From positions 1-10,157 of the forward strand of contig DATDMG010000306.1 in assembly GCA_036518955.1 (NCBI GenBank): a stretch of 10,157 nucleotides of DNA. The letters are read 5' to 3'. This DNA is from DATDMG01 sp036518955. Lineage in GTDB: Bacteria; Actinomycetota; Actinomycetes; Actinomycetales; Kineosporiaceae. Shown in pieces: positions 1-6,262 of this stretch (within the stretch, counting starts at the first letter, position 1; each line of letters begins with the position of its first letter). The notes under the pieces are model-generated. The model saw only the letters and a program-made list of their open reading frames with translations, did no database searches and was not told the origin of the DNA. A program made the translations under genes and the position numbers.

Positions 1-1
1 C

Positions 2-259
2 GGTGACATCACGGTCACGTTCCGCCTGTGGCGCACCCCGAAGGTCAAGGTCGGTGGGCGCTACCGCGTCGGCCCCGGGCAGATCGAGGTCGATGCGATC
101 GAGCTGATGCCTTTCGCCGCGATCGACGAGACGGATGTGCACCACGCCGGCGAAGCAGACCGTGAGTCCCTGCGCCGTCGGGCCGCTCATGCCGGCCCGA
201 TCGACGACGACACCTTGGTCTACCGGATCGAGTTCCACGCCATGGACGTCGTCGAGTAG
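2..259 (+). CDS. ASCH domain-containing protein, C-terminal part
   Basis: The frame opens before the window; 85 residues and a TAG stop are visible. The piece reads GDITVTFRLWRTPKVKVGGRY, then a short beta-rich stretch (IEVDAIELMPF), an AGEADRESLRRRAAHAG helix and a terminal YRIEFH strand. That order (threonine/arginine-rich strand, KVGxRY turn, VxxIExMPF strand, aspartate-containing helix, final strand) is the pattern of the ASCH domain, a PUA-like beta-barrel fold thought to bind RNA or modified bases. No substrate can be assigned. It converges on the GH114 gene and has no evident link to the polysaccharide genes, so it probably marks the edge of the locus. The family call is from remembered motif pattern, not from a search. 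Confidence 0.72.
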   Translation, partial: GDITVTFRLWRTPKVKVGGRYRVGPGQIEVDAIELMPFAAIDETDVHHAGEADRESLRRRAAHAGPIDDDTLVYRIEFHAMDVVE

Positions 260-387
260 CGCGTGCCGGCGTCCGACCAGAACCCTCGTACGGGCCGGGA
301 GCTGTTCGCCCTGCCCGACCTGCGCACGGCCGCCACCGGCGAACGGTCCGCACGGCTCCGCTTCCAGGAGATACCACGCTGACCGGT

Positions 388-433
388 GCCGGCGCGGGCG
401 GTCACGACGTGGCCGCCTCCGATCGGGGCCGGC
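388..433. terminator. Candidate bidirectional terminator between convergent genes
   Basis: Bases 397-405 (GGCGGTCAC) pair with 409-417 (GTGGCCGCC) around a 3-base loop, giving a 9-bp stem with one G-T (G-U in RNA) wobble. An outer GCCGGC at 388-393 can pair with GCCGGC at 428-433. The structure sits between the stop at 259 (+) and the stop at 434 (-), where a shared terminator is expected. There is no T tract, as is common in high-GC actinobacteria, and GC-rich stems arise easily by chance here. Bases 260-387 otherwise show no supported gene. Confidence 0.45.
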
Positions 434-1447
434 TCAGCAGTCCTGGTAGGTGTAGCCGGATCTGCCGGCGGCCCGGACCATCCGGTCCCGGTAGATGATC
501 GAGATCCTGGCCCCGCGGGCGGCGCACGCCGCCTGGAAGGCCGCCGGGCCGCCGTTGTCCGGGTACTCGATCTCGATGACCTCGGTGCCGTAGGCCGCGG
601 TGAAGGCGTCGCACTCGCGCGTCGGCTGGCATTCCTCGGCGATCGCGAAGTCGAACCCGATCCGGGCCCGCATCGGCGCCAGCTCCGCGGTGTTCTTCTG
701 CGCGACGGCCAGACCCAGGGCATGTGCGGCCTGGGTGAACTCGGTCGCCAGGGCGACGTTGTCGGCCGCGGTCAGCAGCCGGTCGGACCGGGTCCACGAG
801 TCCAGGTTGTCGGGCTCGACGGCCCGGAATCCCTCGGCGGCGCACTTCTGCAGCCAGGGCTGGAGCACACCCATGATCGCGGCACGGCTGCCGGCCGTCC
901 GGGTGTCGAGCACGTACTCGCCCGGCCAGTCCGGGTCCTCGACGAGCTCGCCGGACGCGGTCCGCAGCACCGCCGGCGCGGGCCAGGAGGTCTGCGCGCC
1001 GGGCTGGGTCTGAAAGGCGTTGATGTAGCAGATGCCGTACCGGCCGGGGGCGGGCGGGTCGCTGTGATCCCGGTCGACGATGTCGACCGTGGCCGCCGGC
1101 GGGTAGGCGCCGCCGATCTGGTAGTCGAACCGGCCGTTCGCCGGCGGGGGCTGGACGGCGTGCTGGGGGCCGGTCAGGGCAGGGACGCCGGTCCGCGGCG
1201 GACTCGTCGTCCTCCGTGGTGCGGCGGTCCCCGCTGGGGTGGACGCCGACGCCGCGGTGGACGTGCGCGGCGAGGTGCCCGCGGTCGTCCGGACGCCGGG
1301 TGCCCCCGAGGGAGGGACCGCGGTGGTCTGGAGATCAGGGTCCGCCGGCTGCGGCGGAGGGGCCGAACATCCCGAGAGCAGAGCGAGAAGCGAACCCGCG
1401 ACCAGGGCACCGGCCGGCCACCGGGTACCTCTGCGGCGTCTCGTCAT
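434..1447 (-). CDS. GH114 endo-alpha-1,4-polygalactosaminidase lipoprotein
   Basis: Predicted 337-residue surface lipoprotein. Residues 1-27 are a type II signal peptide: an Arg-rich n-region (MTRRRRGTRW), a hydrophobic core and lipobox LLSGC with the lipidated Cys27. Residues 28-105 are a Pro/Thr/Ala-rich linker. The catalytic domain covers about 106-337. It opens with FDYQIGGAYPP, followed by VDIVDRD and the YGICYINAFQTQPG strand, then the acidic EPDNLDSW motif (Glu211, Asp213, Asp216), the FAIAEEC strand (Glu271, Glu272) and IEIEYPD. These are typical of the GH114 TIM barrel, whose characterised fungal member (Ega3) cleaves alpha-1,4-galactosamine polymers. The start at 1447 was chosen because GAGGA lies 8 bases upstream and the signal peptide begins there; an in-frame ATG at 1570 would add 41 residues with no signal function. 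It lies downstream of the CE18-like deacetylase on the same strand with a 188-base gap containing a strong hairpin, so it may have its own promoter. The likely role is trimming or releasing the exopolysaccharide made by this locus; the substrate is inferred from the family. Confidence 0.88.
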   Translation of the reverse strand: MTRRRRGTRWPAGALVAGSLLALLSGCSAPPPQPADPDLQTTAVPPSGAPGVRTTAGTSPRTSTAASASTPAGTAAPRRTTSPPRTGVPALTGPQHAVQPPPANGRFDYQIGGAYPPAATVDIVDRDHSDPPAPGRYGICYINAFQTQPGAQTSWPAPAVLRTASGELVEDPDWPGEYVLDTRTAGSRAAIMGVLQPWLQKCAAEGFRAVEPDNLDSWTRSDRLLTAADNVALATEFTQAAHALGLAVAQKNTAELAPMRARIGFDFAIAEECQPTRECDAFTAAYGTEVIEIEYPDNGGPAAFQAACAARGARISIIYRDRMVRAAGRSGYTYQDC

Positions 1448-1522
1448 GACCAGGATCCTCGCAGTTGGGGGTTCTCGTTCTCGGCGCCGGTGGGGCGTGG
1501 GGGTCGATGGCGTGAGGTGGGA

Positions 1523-1631
1523 CACGGAGTGGCCGCCCCGATCGCCCCGAGCCGTAGTGATCATGCACACCGCCCGTGATCATGCACGCCGACCGGTGTG
1601 CATGATCACGGGGGTGGGGAGCCACTCCGTG
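1523..1631. repeat. Nested inverted-repeat element between the CE18-like and GH114 genes
   Basis: The outer arms, CACGGAGTGGC (1523-1533) and GCCACTCCGTG (1621-1631), are perfect 11-bp complements. Inside lie three copies of a GTGATCATGCAC-type motif: 1557-1572 ending ACACCG, 1576-1590 ending ACGCCG, and an inverted copy at 1595-1610. The inverted copy pairs perfectly over 16 bp with the first copy, and over 15 bp (1598-1612 with 1573-1587) with the second, so two mutually exclusive hairpins are possible. It begins 5 bases past the stop of the deacetylase gene. It could be a terminator or attenuator, a dispersed palindromic repeat, or a protein-binding site. Confidence 0.8.
1573..1612 (-). 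terminator. Strong hairpin downstream of the deacetylase gene
   Basis: CCCGTGATCATGCAC (1573-1587) and GTGCATGATCACGGG (1598-1612) form a perfect 15-bp stem with a 10-base spacer that can itself pair further (CCG with CGG). It lies 24 bases downstream of the CE18-like stop codon, the expected place for a terminator on the minus strand. There is no U-run, and the copy at 1557-1572 can compete for the same arm, so termination may be partial, leaving some read-through into the GH114 gene. Confidence 0.5.
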
Positions 1632-1635
1632 ACGG

Positions 1636-4600
1636 TCAGATCACCGTCAGCGTGAAGGCCTGGGAGACGGTGCCCACCACGTTCCGGGCGGCGATCGTGA
1701 GGCGGAAGGTGCCCCGGACGGTCGGCGTGCCGGAGATCGTGGCCGAACCGTCCCCGTTGACCTTGATCCGCACTCCCGAGGGCAGCGATCCGCTGGTCGA
1801 CAGCGTCGGCAGCGGATAGCCCTTGGTCGTGACGGTGAACGTGAGCGGCGTGCCCAGGGTCGCCGACACGCTGGCCGCGCTGGTGAAGGTCGGGAGCTCG
1901 CGCACCGTGAGGGCCAGGGTCTGGGTGGCCTTGCCCAAGAGGTTGGTCGCCGTGACCGTGACCGCGTAGGTGCCGCCGGTGCCGGGTGCCGGGGTCCCGG
2001 TGATGAGCCCGCCGCCGCTCACGGTGGCCGCGAAGCTGAGGCCCGCGGGCAGACCGGTGACCGTGACCGTCGCGGCCGGCGAACCCGAGGTGAGGATTCC
2101 CTTGGCGAGCGCCGTCCCCACCGTCGCGGTCGCGGTGGCCGAGGAGGTGATCGTGGGCGCCGTCCCCACCGTCAGCGTGAACTTCTGCGTTGCGGTGCCG
2201 ATGGAGTTGGTGGCCGTGAAGGTCAGCGGGAAGCTCCCCTTCAGGGTGGCGGCCGTGGTGCCCGCCAGGGTGGCCGTGCCGCCGGTGCCCGGCGTGAAGG
2301 TGACACCGGCGGGCAGCGTGCCGGCGAGAGTCAGGGTCGCCGCCGGCGTCCCGGTGGTGGTGACCGGGAACGAGAAGCTGGTGCCCGCGGTGACTGCTGT
2401 CGACGCGGCACTCGTGAACGTCGGTGCCGCGTTGACGACGAGCGTGAACGCCTGGGTGACCGGACCTGACCCGTTGCTGGCCGTGAGGGTGAGCGGGTAG
2501 CTCCCCGCCGTCCCGGCCGCGGGGGTGCCGGCCAGGGTGGCGGTGCCGTTGGCGTTGTCGGCAAAGGTGATCCCGGACGGCAGCGCTCCGGTCTCGGTGA
2601 CGGCGGTGGCGGCGGGGGCGGTGGTCACCGTGAAGGTGCCGGCGGCGCCGACGGTGAAGGTCGCCGTCGCCGCGCTGGTGAACGACGTGGCGGCGCCGGG
2701 CAGCGCCAGGGTGGCGGAGCCGTTGACCCACCCGGAGCGTTCGCCGCCGTAGGCCGCGCCGAACGCGGCACCGTTCACGGTGGTTCCGCCGGGCACCGTG
2801 ACGGGCGCTGCCGAGGCCCCGGTGTTCGTCACGGTGACGATGCCGTCCTGGACGTAGCCGGTGACCGAGGGGGAGACGCCCATGCCCGCCGCTGCCCAGC
2901 TCTGCTGCCGGGTCAGGGCGTCGGAGGCTTGGGTCAGGTTGAGGTTCACCAAGGGGGTCGCCGGGGTGAACGCGTTGCGGTACGTGGTGATGATGCTGCT
3001 GAGCAGCTGCAGGCCGAGGTAGTCGGGCCCGGTCAGGTTCGAGACGTGTGCGTAGAACGGCCGCGGGTCGTTCGACAGGATGAACCGCAGGTCGTTGGCC
3101 GCGTCGCTGGGGACGATCGAGGACGCGAACCCGGTCGTGGCGTCCAGCGGGCCCGCCAGGCAGGTGGCGGTGCTCGGGTTGTCGTCGCAGTAGCCGCTGC
3201 CGCCGGCGGTCCTCGAGGTGTAGAACCAGTTGTACTCGCTGACCTCCTCCGCGGTGGTGGAGACGTTGTAGTAGACGGCGACCGGGTGGCGCGGCACGGT
3301 CGTCGCGCCGCCCACGAGGCGAGCGCCCGGCTCCCGGGACGCGTCCGCGCCGATGTACCGGATGCCTTGCGCCGTCACGGCGGCGGCGAAGTTGGGGTTG
3401 TCGATGGGCTGCTGCGGGGTCAGGAAGAGCCCGGAGTGCTCACCGGACAGGTACTCCTGGGGATCGAACGGCAGGCCGAGGGCGTGGCCCTGCGCGACGT
3501 TGTTGGTGATCTCGGAGGCGATCGCGGACTGGCTGACCCAGGAGATGTTGCTTCCATCGGCCGCGACGGGCTGGCCGTTGGTCGTGGTGCACACCCACGG
3601 GACGACCGTGAAGTTCTGCACGCAGCCCTGGAAGATGTGCTCGTAGCCGTGGTTGAGCCAGGCGAACGACCCCTTGTTCGCGACCAGCGCCGTGGTCAGC
3701 CCGTCGGTGCCGTTCCAGGGCGTGCCGTTGGCGTCGTTGACGGAGTAGTAGCCGTTGAACGGCAGGGTGATGGTGTAGCCGTTCGCCTGCTCCCACGCCA
3801 CCACCTGCGCCACGTCCGCGGCGGTCATCCGGATGTCCGGCGTTGTGGTGGTGACCGTGGCGGGGCAGTCCTCGCCGGGCGTGCAGTGGTGGACGGCGTC
3901 CCAGCGCGCGTCGTAGCTGAACGCGTCGTCGAAGTGGAAGGTGAGGTAGTTGCGGTTGTACCCGAAGTGCACCCCGCGGGTCACCCAGCTGACGATGCCG
4001 TGCGCGAGCAGCCGGAAGTGCGACAGGCTCGTCATCATCGCGCCCGTGATCACCAGCTTCTGCACGCCGCCGTTGGCGTACACGCCGACGAGGGAGCCGG
4101 GGGTGGTCGACCCGGGGATCGGGAGGGTCACGAACGGGGTGAAGGTGCCGCCGGCCGGCATCACGCCGGTGGTGTCGGCGTTGGTGGCGATGTACCCGTA
4201 GGTGCCCACGCCGATCGGCAGCGAGCCGGACAGGTAGCCGAACCCGTCGGCCTGTGCCGCGGTGGTGACCGTTCCGGTGAGGCCGGTCAGGTCGCCGACG
4301 AAGCCGTTGGGGCTGGCGGCGTAGTTGAGGCCGACCGTCGGGTTGGCCCACTGGTAGGCGTCGACCTGGCGGACGCCGAACTGGGCCTCGAACGTGGCGA
4401 GGGCGCCCATTTCCGTCGCGGGCAGGCCGCCACCCAGGTCGTCCGGGACCACCACGGCGTTGAAGAACGCCTCGGTGCTGCTGGACAGGTAGGTCGCGGT
4501 GATGGTCGGACGCGCGGCGTCCGACAGCTTCACGTCCGTGAAGGGCACGCCCTCCAGGGTGAACTGGTCGGTGATCCCCTTGACCCAGGCGCTGCCGTCG

Positions 4601-4761
4601 TCCACGACGAGGGCACGAAGGTCGAGGCGTGGACCGGCAGCCGTCGCGGTGGCCGGGGTGGCGACCGCGCCGGCCACCGCGACGGCGGCACTGAGGATCG
4701 CCGCGCGGTAGCGCAGACCGCGGCGGCGACGGGAATCGCCGGGAGTCGTCGAGAAGGGCAT
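1636..4761 (-). CDS. Secreted polysaccharide deacetylase, CE18/Agd3-like, with four Ig-like repeats
   Basis: A 1041-residue exported protein. Residues 1-42 are a signal peptide (basic SRRRRGLRYR, an Ala/Val-rich core, cleavage near ATATAA). Residues about 45-270 form an N-terminal module (LRALVVDDGSAW onward) in the position of the N-terminal and carbohydrate-binding region of Agd3. The catalytic NodB-like domain covers about 272-600: YLTFHFDDAF has the metal/catalytic aspartate pair Asp278-Asp279, and NHGYEH supplies the HxxxH metal ligands His371 and His375. SGEHSG and PRHPVAVYYNVS follow as later conserved strands. Residues about 696-1041 are four tandem Ig-like repeats of roughly 88 residues, each with FTSAAS-, LPxGV-, GTATLAGTP- and LTxTAxNxxGxxTQxFTLTV-type strands (putative Ig, He_PIG class), probably binding polymer or cell wall. 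There is no LPXTG sorting motif or C-terminal membrane helix. Start 4761 was chosen because GGTGGAG precedes it and the signal peptide begins there; an in-frame ATG at 4827 would bury the signal peptide. The expected role is N-deacetylation of a GalNAc-containing exopolysaccharide, which would create the substrate for the GH114 enzyme next door. The deacetylase fold call is firm; the CE18 assignment is from pattern and context. Confidence 0.8.
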   Translation of the reverse strand: MPFSTTPGDSRRRRGLRYRAAILSAAVAVAGAVATPATATAAGPRLDLRALVVDDGSAWVKGITDQFTLEGVPFTDVKLSDAARPTITATYLSSSTEAFFNAVVVPDDLGGGLPATEMGALATFEAQFGVRQVDAYQWANPTVGLNYAASPNGFVGDLTGLTGTVTTAAQADGFGYLSGSLPIGVGTYGYIATNADTTGVMPAGGTFTPFVTLPIPGSTTPGSLVGVYANGGVQKLVITGAMMTSLSHFRLLAHGIVSWVTRGVHFGYNRNYLTFHFDDAFSYDARWDAVHHCTPGEDCPATVTTTTPDIRMTAADVAQVVAWEQANGYTITLPFNGYYSVNDANGTPWNGTDGLTTALVANKGSFAWLNHGYEHIFQGCVQNFTVVPWVCTTTNGQPVAADGSNISWVSQSAIASEITNNVAQGHALGLPFDPQEYLSGEHSGLFLTPQQPIDNPNFAAAVTAQGIRYIGADASREPGARLVGGATTVPRHPVAVYYNVSTTAEEVSEYNWFYTSRTAGGSGYCDDNPSTATCLAGPLDATTGFASSIVPSDAANDLRFILSNDPRPFYAHVSNLTGPDYLGLQLLSSIITTYRNAFTPATPLVNLNLTQASDALTRQQSWAAAGMGVSPSVTGYVQDGIVTVTNTGASAAPVTVPGGTTVNGAAFGAAYGGERSGWVNGSATLALPGAATSFTSAATATFTVGAAGTFTVTTAPAATAVTETGALPSGITFADNANGTATLAGTPAAGTAGSYPLTLTASNGSGPVTQAFTLVVNAAPTFTSAASTAVTAGTSFSFPVTTTGTPAATLTLAGTLPAGVTFTPGTGGTATLAGTTAATLKGSFPLTFTATNSIGTATQKFTLTVGTAPTITSSATATATVGTALAKGILTSGSPAATVTVTGLPAGLSFAATVSGGGLITGTPAPGTGGTYAVTVTATNLLGKATQTLALTVRELPTFTSAASVSATLGTPLTFTVTTKGYPLPTLSTSGSLPSGVRIKVNGDGSATISGTPTVRGTFRLTIAARNVVGTVSQAFTLTVI

Positions 4762-4780
4762 CGCTCCACCAGACTGGTCA

Positions 4781-4792
4781 GCTTCAGGGGTG
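4781..4792 (-). promoter_or_regulatory. Leader motif CACCCCTGAAGC upstream of the deacetylase gene
   Basis: On the minus strand CACCCCTGAAGC ends 19 bases before the ATG. The same 12 bases, in the same orientation relative to the gene, occur at 9376-9387 and 9396-9407 in the leader of the LegB-like gene, with near copies at 9415-9426 and 9434-9444. A shared regulator or leader element is possible. Chance cannot be excluded from a single copy here. Confidence 0.35.
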
Positions 4793-4861
4793 TGCGCGTC
4801 CGTTGACCACGGACAGTCGCGATGCACCGAACGCTACGCATTCCCGTGGCACAGCGTGTCG

Positions 4862-4923
4862 ATCCGGTCGGTGAATCACCCGGACGGTCGCCGGGAAAGG
4901 GCATCCAAAGCCGCCGACCGGAT
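4862..4923. repeat. 10-bp inverted repeat in the deacetylase upstream region
   Basis: ATCCGGTCGG (4862-4871) and CCGACCGGAT (4914-4923) are perfect complements separated by 42 bases. They lie in the 262-base gap (4762-5023) between the lipoprotein stop and the deacetylase start. This gap is long enough for an independent promoter, but no clear -35/-10 pair could be picked out. The arms could be an operator pair or fold the leader RNA. Confidence 0.4.
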
Positions 4924-4966
4924 ATTCCTGGGTGACGTAGGGTGGTTATCGCCGGAGGAGCGAATG

Positions 4967-5009
4967 CGTCGTCCGGCGGAACGGTGGCCGTTCGGCCGGG
5001 TGGACGACG
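4967..5009 (-). terminator. Candidate terminator of the DUF3558-like lipoprotein gene
   Basis: CGTCGTCC (4967-4974) pairs with GGACGACG (5002-5009). Inside it GAACGG (4979-4984) pairs with CCGTTC (4988-4993) around a 3-base loop, giving a long stem with an internal bulge. It begins 15 bases past the lipoprotein stop at 5024 on the minus strand. There is no T tract. It argues that the lipoprotein and the deacetylase are separately transcribed, at least in part. Confidence 0.45.
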
Positions 5010-5023
5010 GAACGGCGCGGCGT

Positions 5024-5749
5024 TCAGCCGATCAGGGCCCTGGCGGCGGCGGTGGCGGCCGACCGCGCCGCAGACGCGGCCGATGCGGTGGCGCTGACCT
5101 GCACCAGGCGCGTCTTGGTCACGGCATTCACCTGGGCCACGCACATCGGCCCGGTCGTGACGACGGTGCCGGCCGAGTAGGTGCCGACACCGGGGGAGAA
5201 CGTCGTCACGCCGGGGTGCGCGGGTGGCAGCCCGCGCAGGACGACGTCCCGGCTTCCGGCGGTGTCCAGGCGCCAGACGAGGTAGCCCAGGTGTTGTCCC
5301 GCCGGACCGGCGTAGGAGCAGCCGTCCAGCTGCCGTTGCCCGGCCTCGGTCGCCCGGCGGTCGACCACGCCCCGCCCTACGGACACCCCGAGCAGGGAGC
5401 CGGCCCGGACGGGCGAGAGTCCCGAGCAGGCGGCCAGACCGCCGGCCGGCGCGGGGGCCGTGACCGGGGTGGGGCGGGCGCCGCTGGGGGCGGCCCGGCC
5501 GGGCGAGGGGGCTGTCGAGGCCGATGCGCTGGTCGCCCCGCCGGGGGGGCCGGCAGGGACCGAGGGGGACGCCGAGGCGCCCGCGGACCCGGACGCGCTG
5601 ACGGGCGTGCCGCCCGTCGGGGAGGTCACGGACGTGGATCCGGAGGAGCATGCCGCGAGCGCCGCCAGGGTCACCGCAGCCACGCTCCGTGCGACGACTG
5701 CCGGCGCCGCTGCCGCGGCGGGGATCGACGTGCGCGCTCCTGCCGCCAT
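5024..5749 (-). CDS. Putative lipoprotein, DUF3558-like
   Basis: A 241-residue lipoprotein of unknown function. Residues 1-34 form a signal peptide with lipobox LAAC (Cys34). Residues 35-105 are a low-complexity Ser/Ala/Pro/Gly/Thr linker. The globular part, 105-225, begins ACSGLSPVRAGSLLG and has cysteines 108, 144 (DGCSY) and 203 (GPMCVAQV); the C-terminus is Ala-rich. The Cys-LS...LLG...GCxY pattern resembles DUF3558-type actinobacterial lipoproteins, which have no established activity. The start is well supported: GGAAGGAGG lies 8 bases before the ATG. It is divergent from the PelF-type gene and upstream of the deacetylase on the same strand, so it may be a surface accessory of the exopolysaccharide system, but its linkage is the only evidence. 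Confidence 0.75.
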   Translation of the reverse strand: MAAGARTSIPAAAAAPAVVARSVAAVTLAALAACSSGSTSVTSPTGGTPVSASGSAGASASPSVPAGPPGGATSASASTAPSPGRAAPSGARPTPVTAPAPAGGLAACSGLSPVRAGSLLGVSVGRGVVDRRATEAGQRQLDGCSYAGPAGQHLGYLVWRLDTAGSRDVVLRGLPPAHPGVTTFSPGVGTYSAGTVVTTGPMCVAQVNAVTKTRLVQVSATASAASAARSAATAAARALIG

Positions 5750-5780
5750 CGCCTGTTCCTCCTTCCGAGGTCGAGCCTTT

Positions 5781-5860
5781 CCCGACCCTTGTGCCCAAGC
5801 CAGTCCTTACCCGACGAAGCCATTCTTCGCCCGACGAAGCCCACCCTTGTTCGACGACGC
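5781..5860. repeat. 20-bp period tandem repeats upstream of the lipoprotein gene
   Basis: CCCGACGAAGCC occurs at 5810-5821 and again at 5830-5841, and a degenerate copy TTCGACGACGCC occurs at 5850-5861, exactly 20 bases apart each time. A weaker unit, CCCGACCCTTGTGCCCAAGC, precedes them at 5781-5800. The array lies 32-111 bases upstream of the lipoprotein ATG. A two-helical-turn period on one DNA face is what repeated binding of a regulator would need. Confidence 0.6.
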
Positions 5861-6068
5861 CGAAGCTCGACCGGCGATTACCTGGTGTCGGGATCGCCGT
5901 CTCGGGATCAGGGTGCCGCACCCTCTGCCCGGACGAGCGACAGGGGCACCGATAACGCCGCGTGTCGGCAATCCCCGGGCCGTGAAGGGGTGGTCTGCGC
6001 ACCACCGGGGAGTGTGCGCCGATGAGGCCGGGTTGGGTCCGAGTGGGCGGAACGCCCGGCAAGAACCC

Positions 6069-6118
6069 TTGACGCACTTACTGGAAGTTACAATCAACTA
6101 CCCAATGTAATTGATCGC
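6069..6118 (+). promoter_or_regulatory. AT-rich promoter/operator-like island upstream of the PelF-type gene
   Basis: A TTGACG hexamer (6069-6074) is followed by TACAAT (6089-6094), which match -35 and -10 consensus boxes, but the spacing is only 14 bases, so they may not act as one promoter. TTACA (6088-6092) and TGTAA (6106-6110) form a small inverted repeat. The run of A/T-rich bases stands out in a window that is otherwise strongly GC-rich. The exact promoter is uncertain. Confidence 0.4.
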
Positions 6119-6262
6119 GTGGCTGCCAGGTGAAAGGGGGGACGTTGGGTTGCCACGGACTGCAGTCGAACATCACGCTGAGTTTCGCCGGCGGGTGTGG
6201 TTCGTCGCTCTCCAGAGTTGATGCCCGGCGGCGAGCGCCCAGGCTGAGGGAGAGGGGTTTCC

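Larger units (their letters stand above)
5750..6262. other. Divergent intergenic control region
   Basis: These 513 bases separate the minus-strand lipoprotein from the plus-strand PelF-type gene. They hold the 20-bp repeats (5781-5860) and an AT-rich island (about 6069-6118) described separately. No protein-coding frame with a credible ribosome site was found. Bases 6120-6262 form a long, otherwise featureless 5' leader before the GTG at 6263, if transcription starts near the AT-rich island. Confidence 0.6.

Noticed and set aside
263..382. Possible 39-residue plus-strand gene starting GTG at 263
   Set aside because: The frame is open with fairly high GC at third positions, but there is no ribosome site, no recognisable protein pattern, and it is too short to distinguish from chance in this base composition.
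1448..1570. Upstream ATG at 1570 as the start of the GH114 gene
   Set aside because: It would add 41 residues ahead of a clear lipoprotein signal peptide and would begin inside the nested inverted repeat; the ATG at 1447 has a good ribosome site.
1573..1612. Terminal inverted repeat of an insertion sequence
   Set aside because: There is no transposase gene, no target-site duplication was visible, and the arms are only 10 bases apart, so a hairpin or small palindromic repeat fits better.
2929..4806. Long open frame on the plus strand opposite the deacetylase gene
   Set aside because: Its translation is Gly/Val/Arg/Asp-rich without any domain pattern. It is the usual antisense shadow of a high-GC gene, while the minus strand encodes clear catalytic motifs.
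4860..4965. Possible c-di-GMP or c-di-AMP riboswitch (CCAAAGCC, GGTGAATC and GGTGGTTATCG fragments)
   Set aside because: Isolated fragments resemble parts of the consensus, but the required order, the P1b tetraloop hairpin and the GACGCAAAGCC block are missing, and the fragments lie on the strand opposite to the downstream genes. A covariance-model search would settle it.
5810..5861. CRISPR-like array
   Set aside because: The repeats are only 12 bases with 8-base gaps and three degenerate copies, far from CRISPR dimensions, and no cas genes are present.
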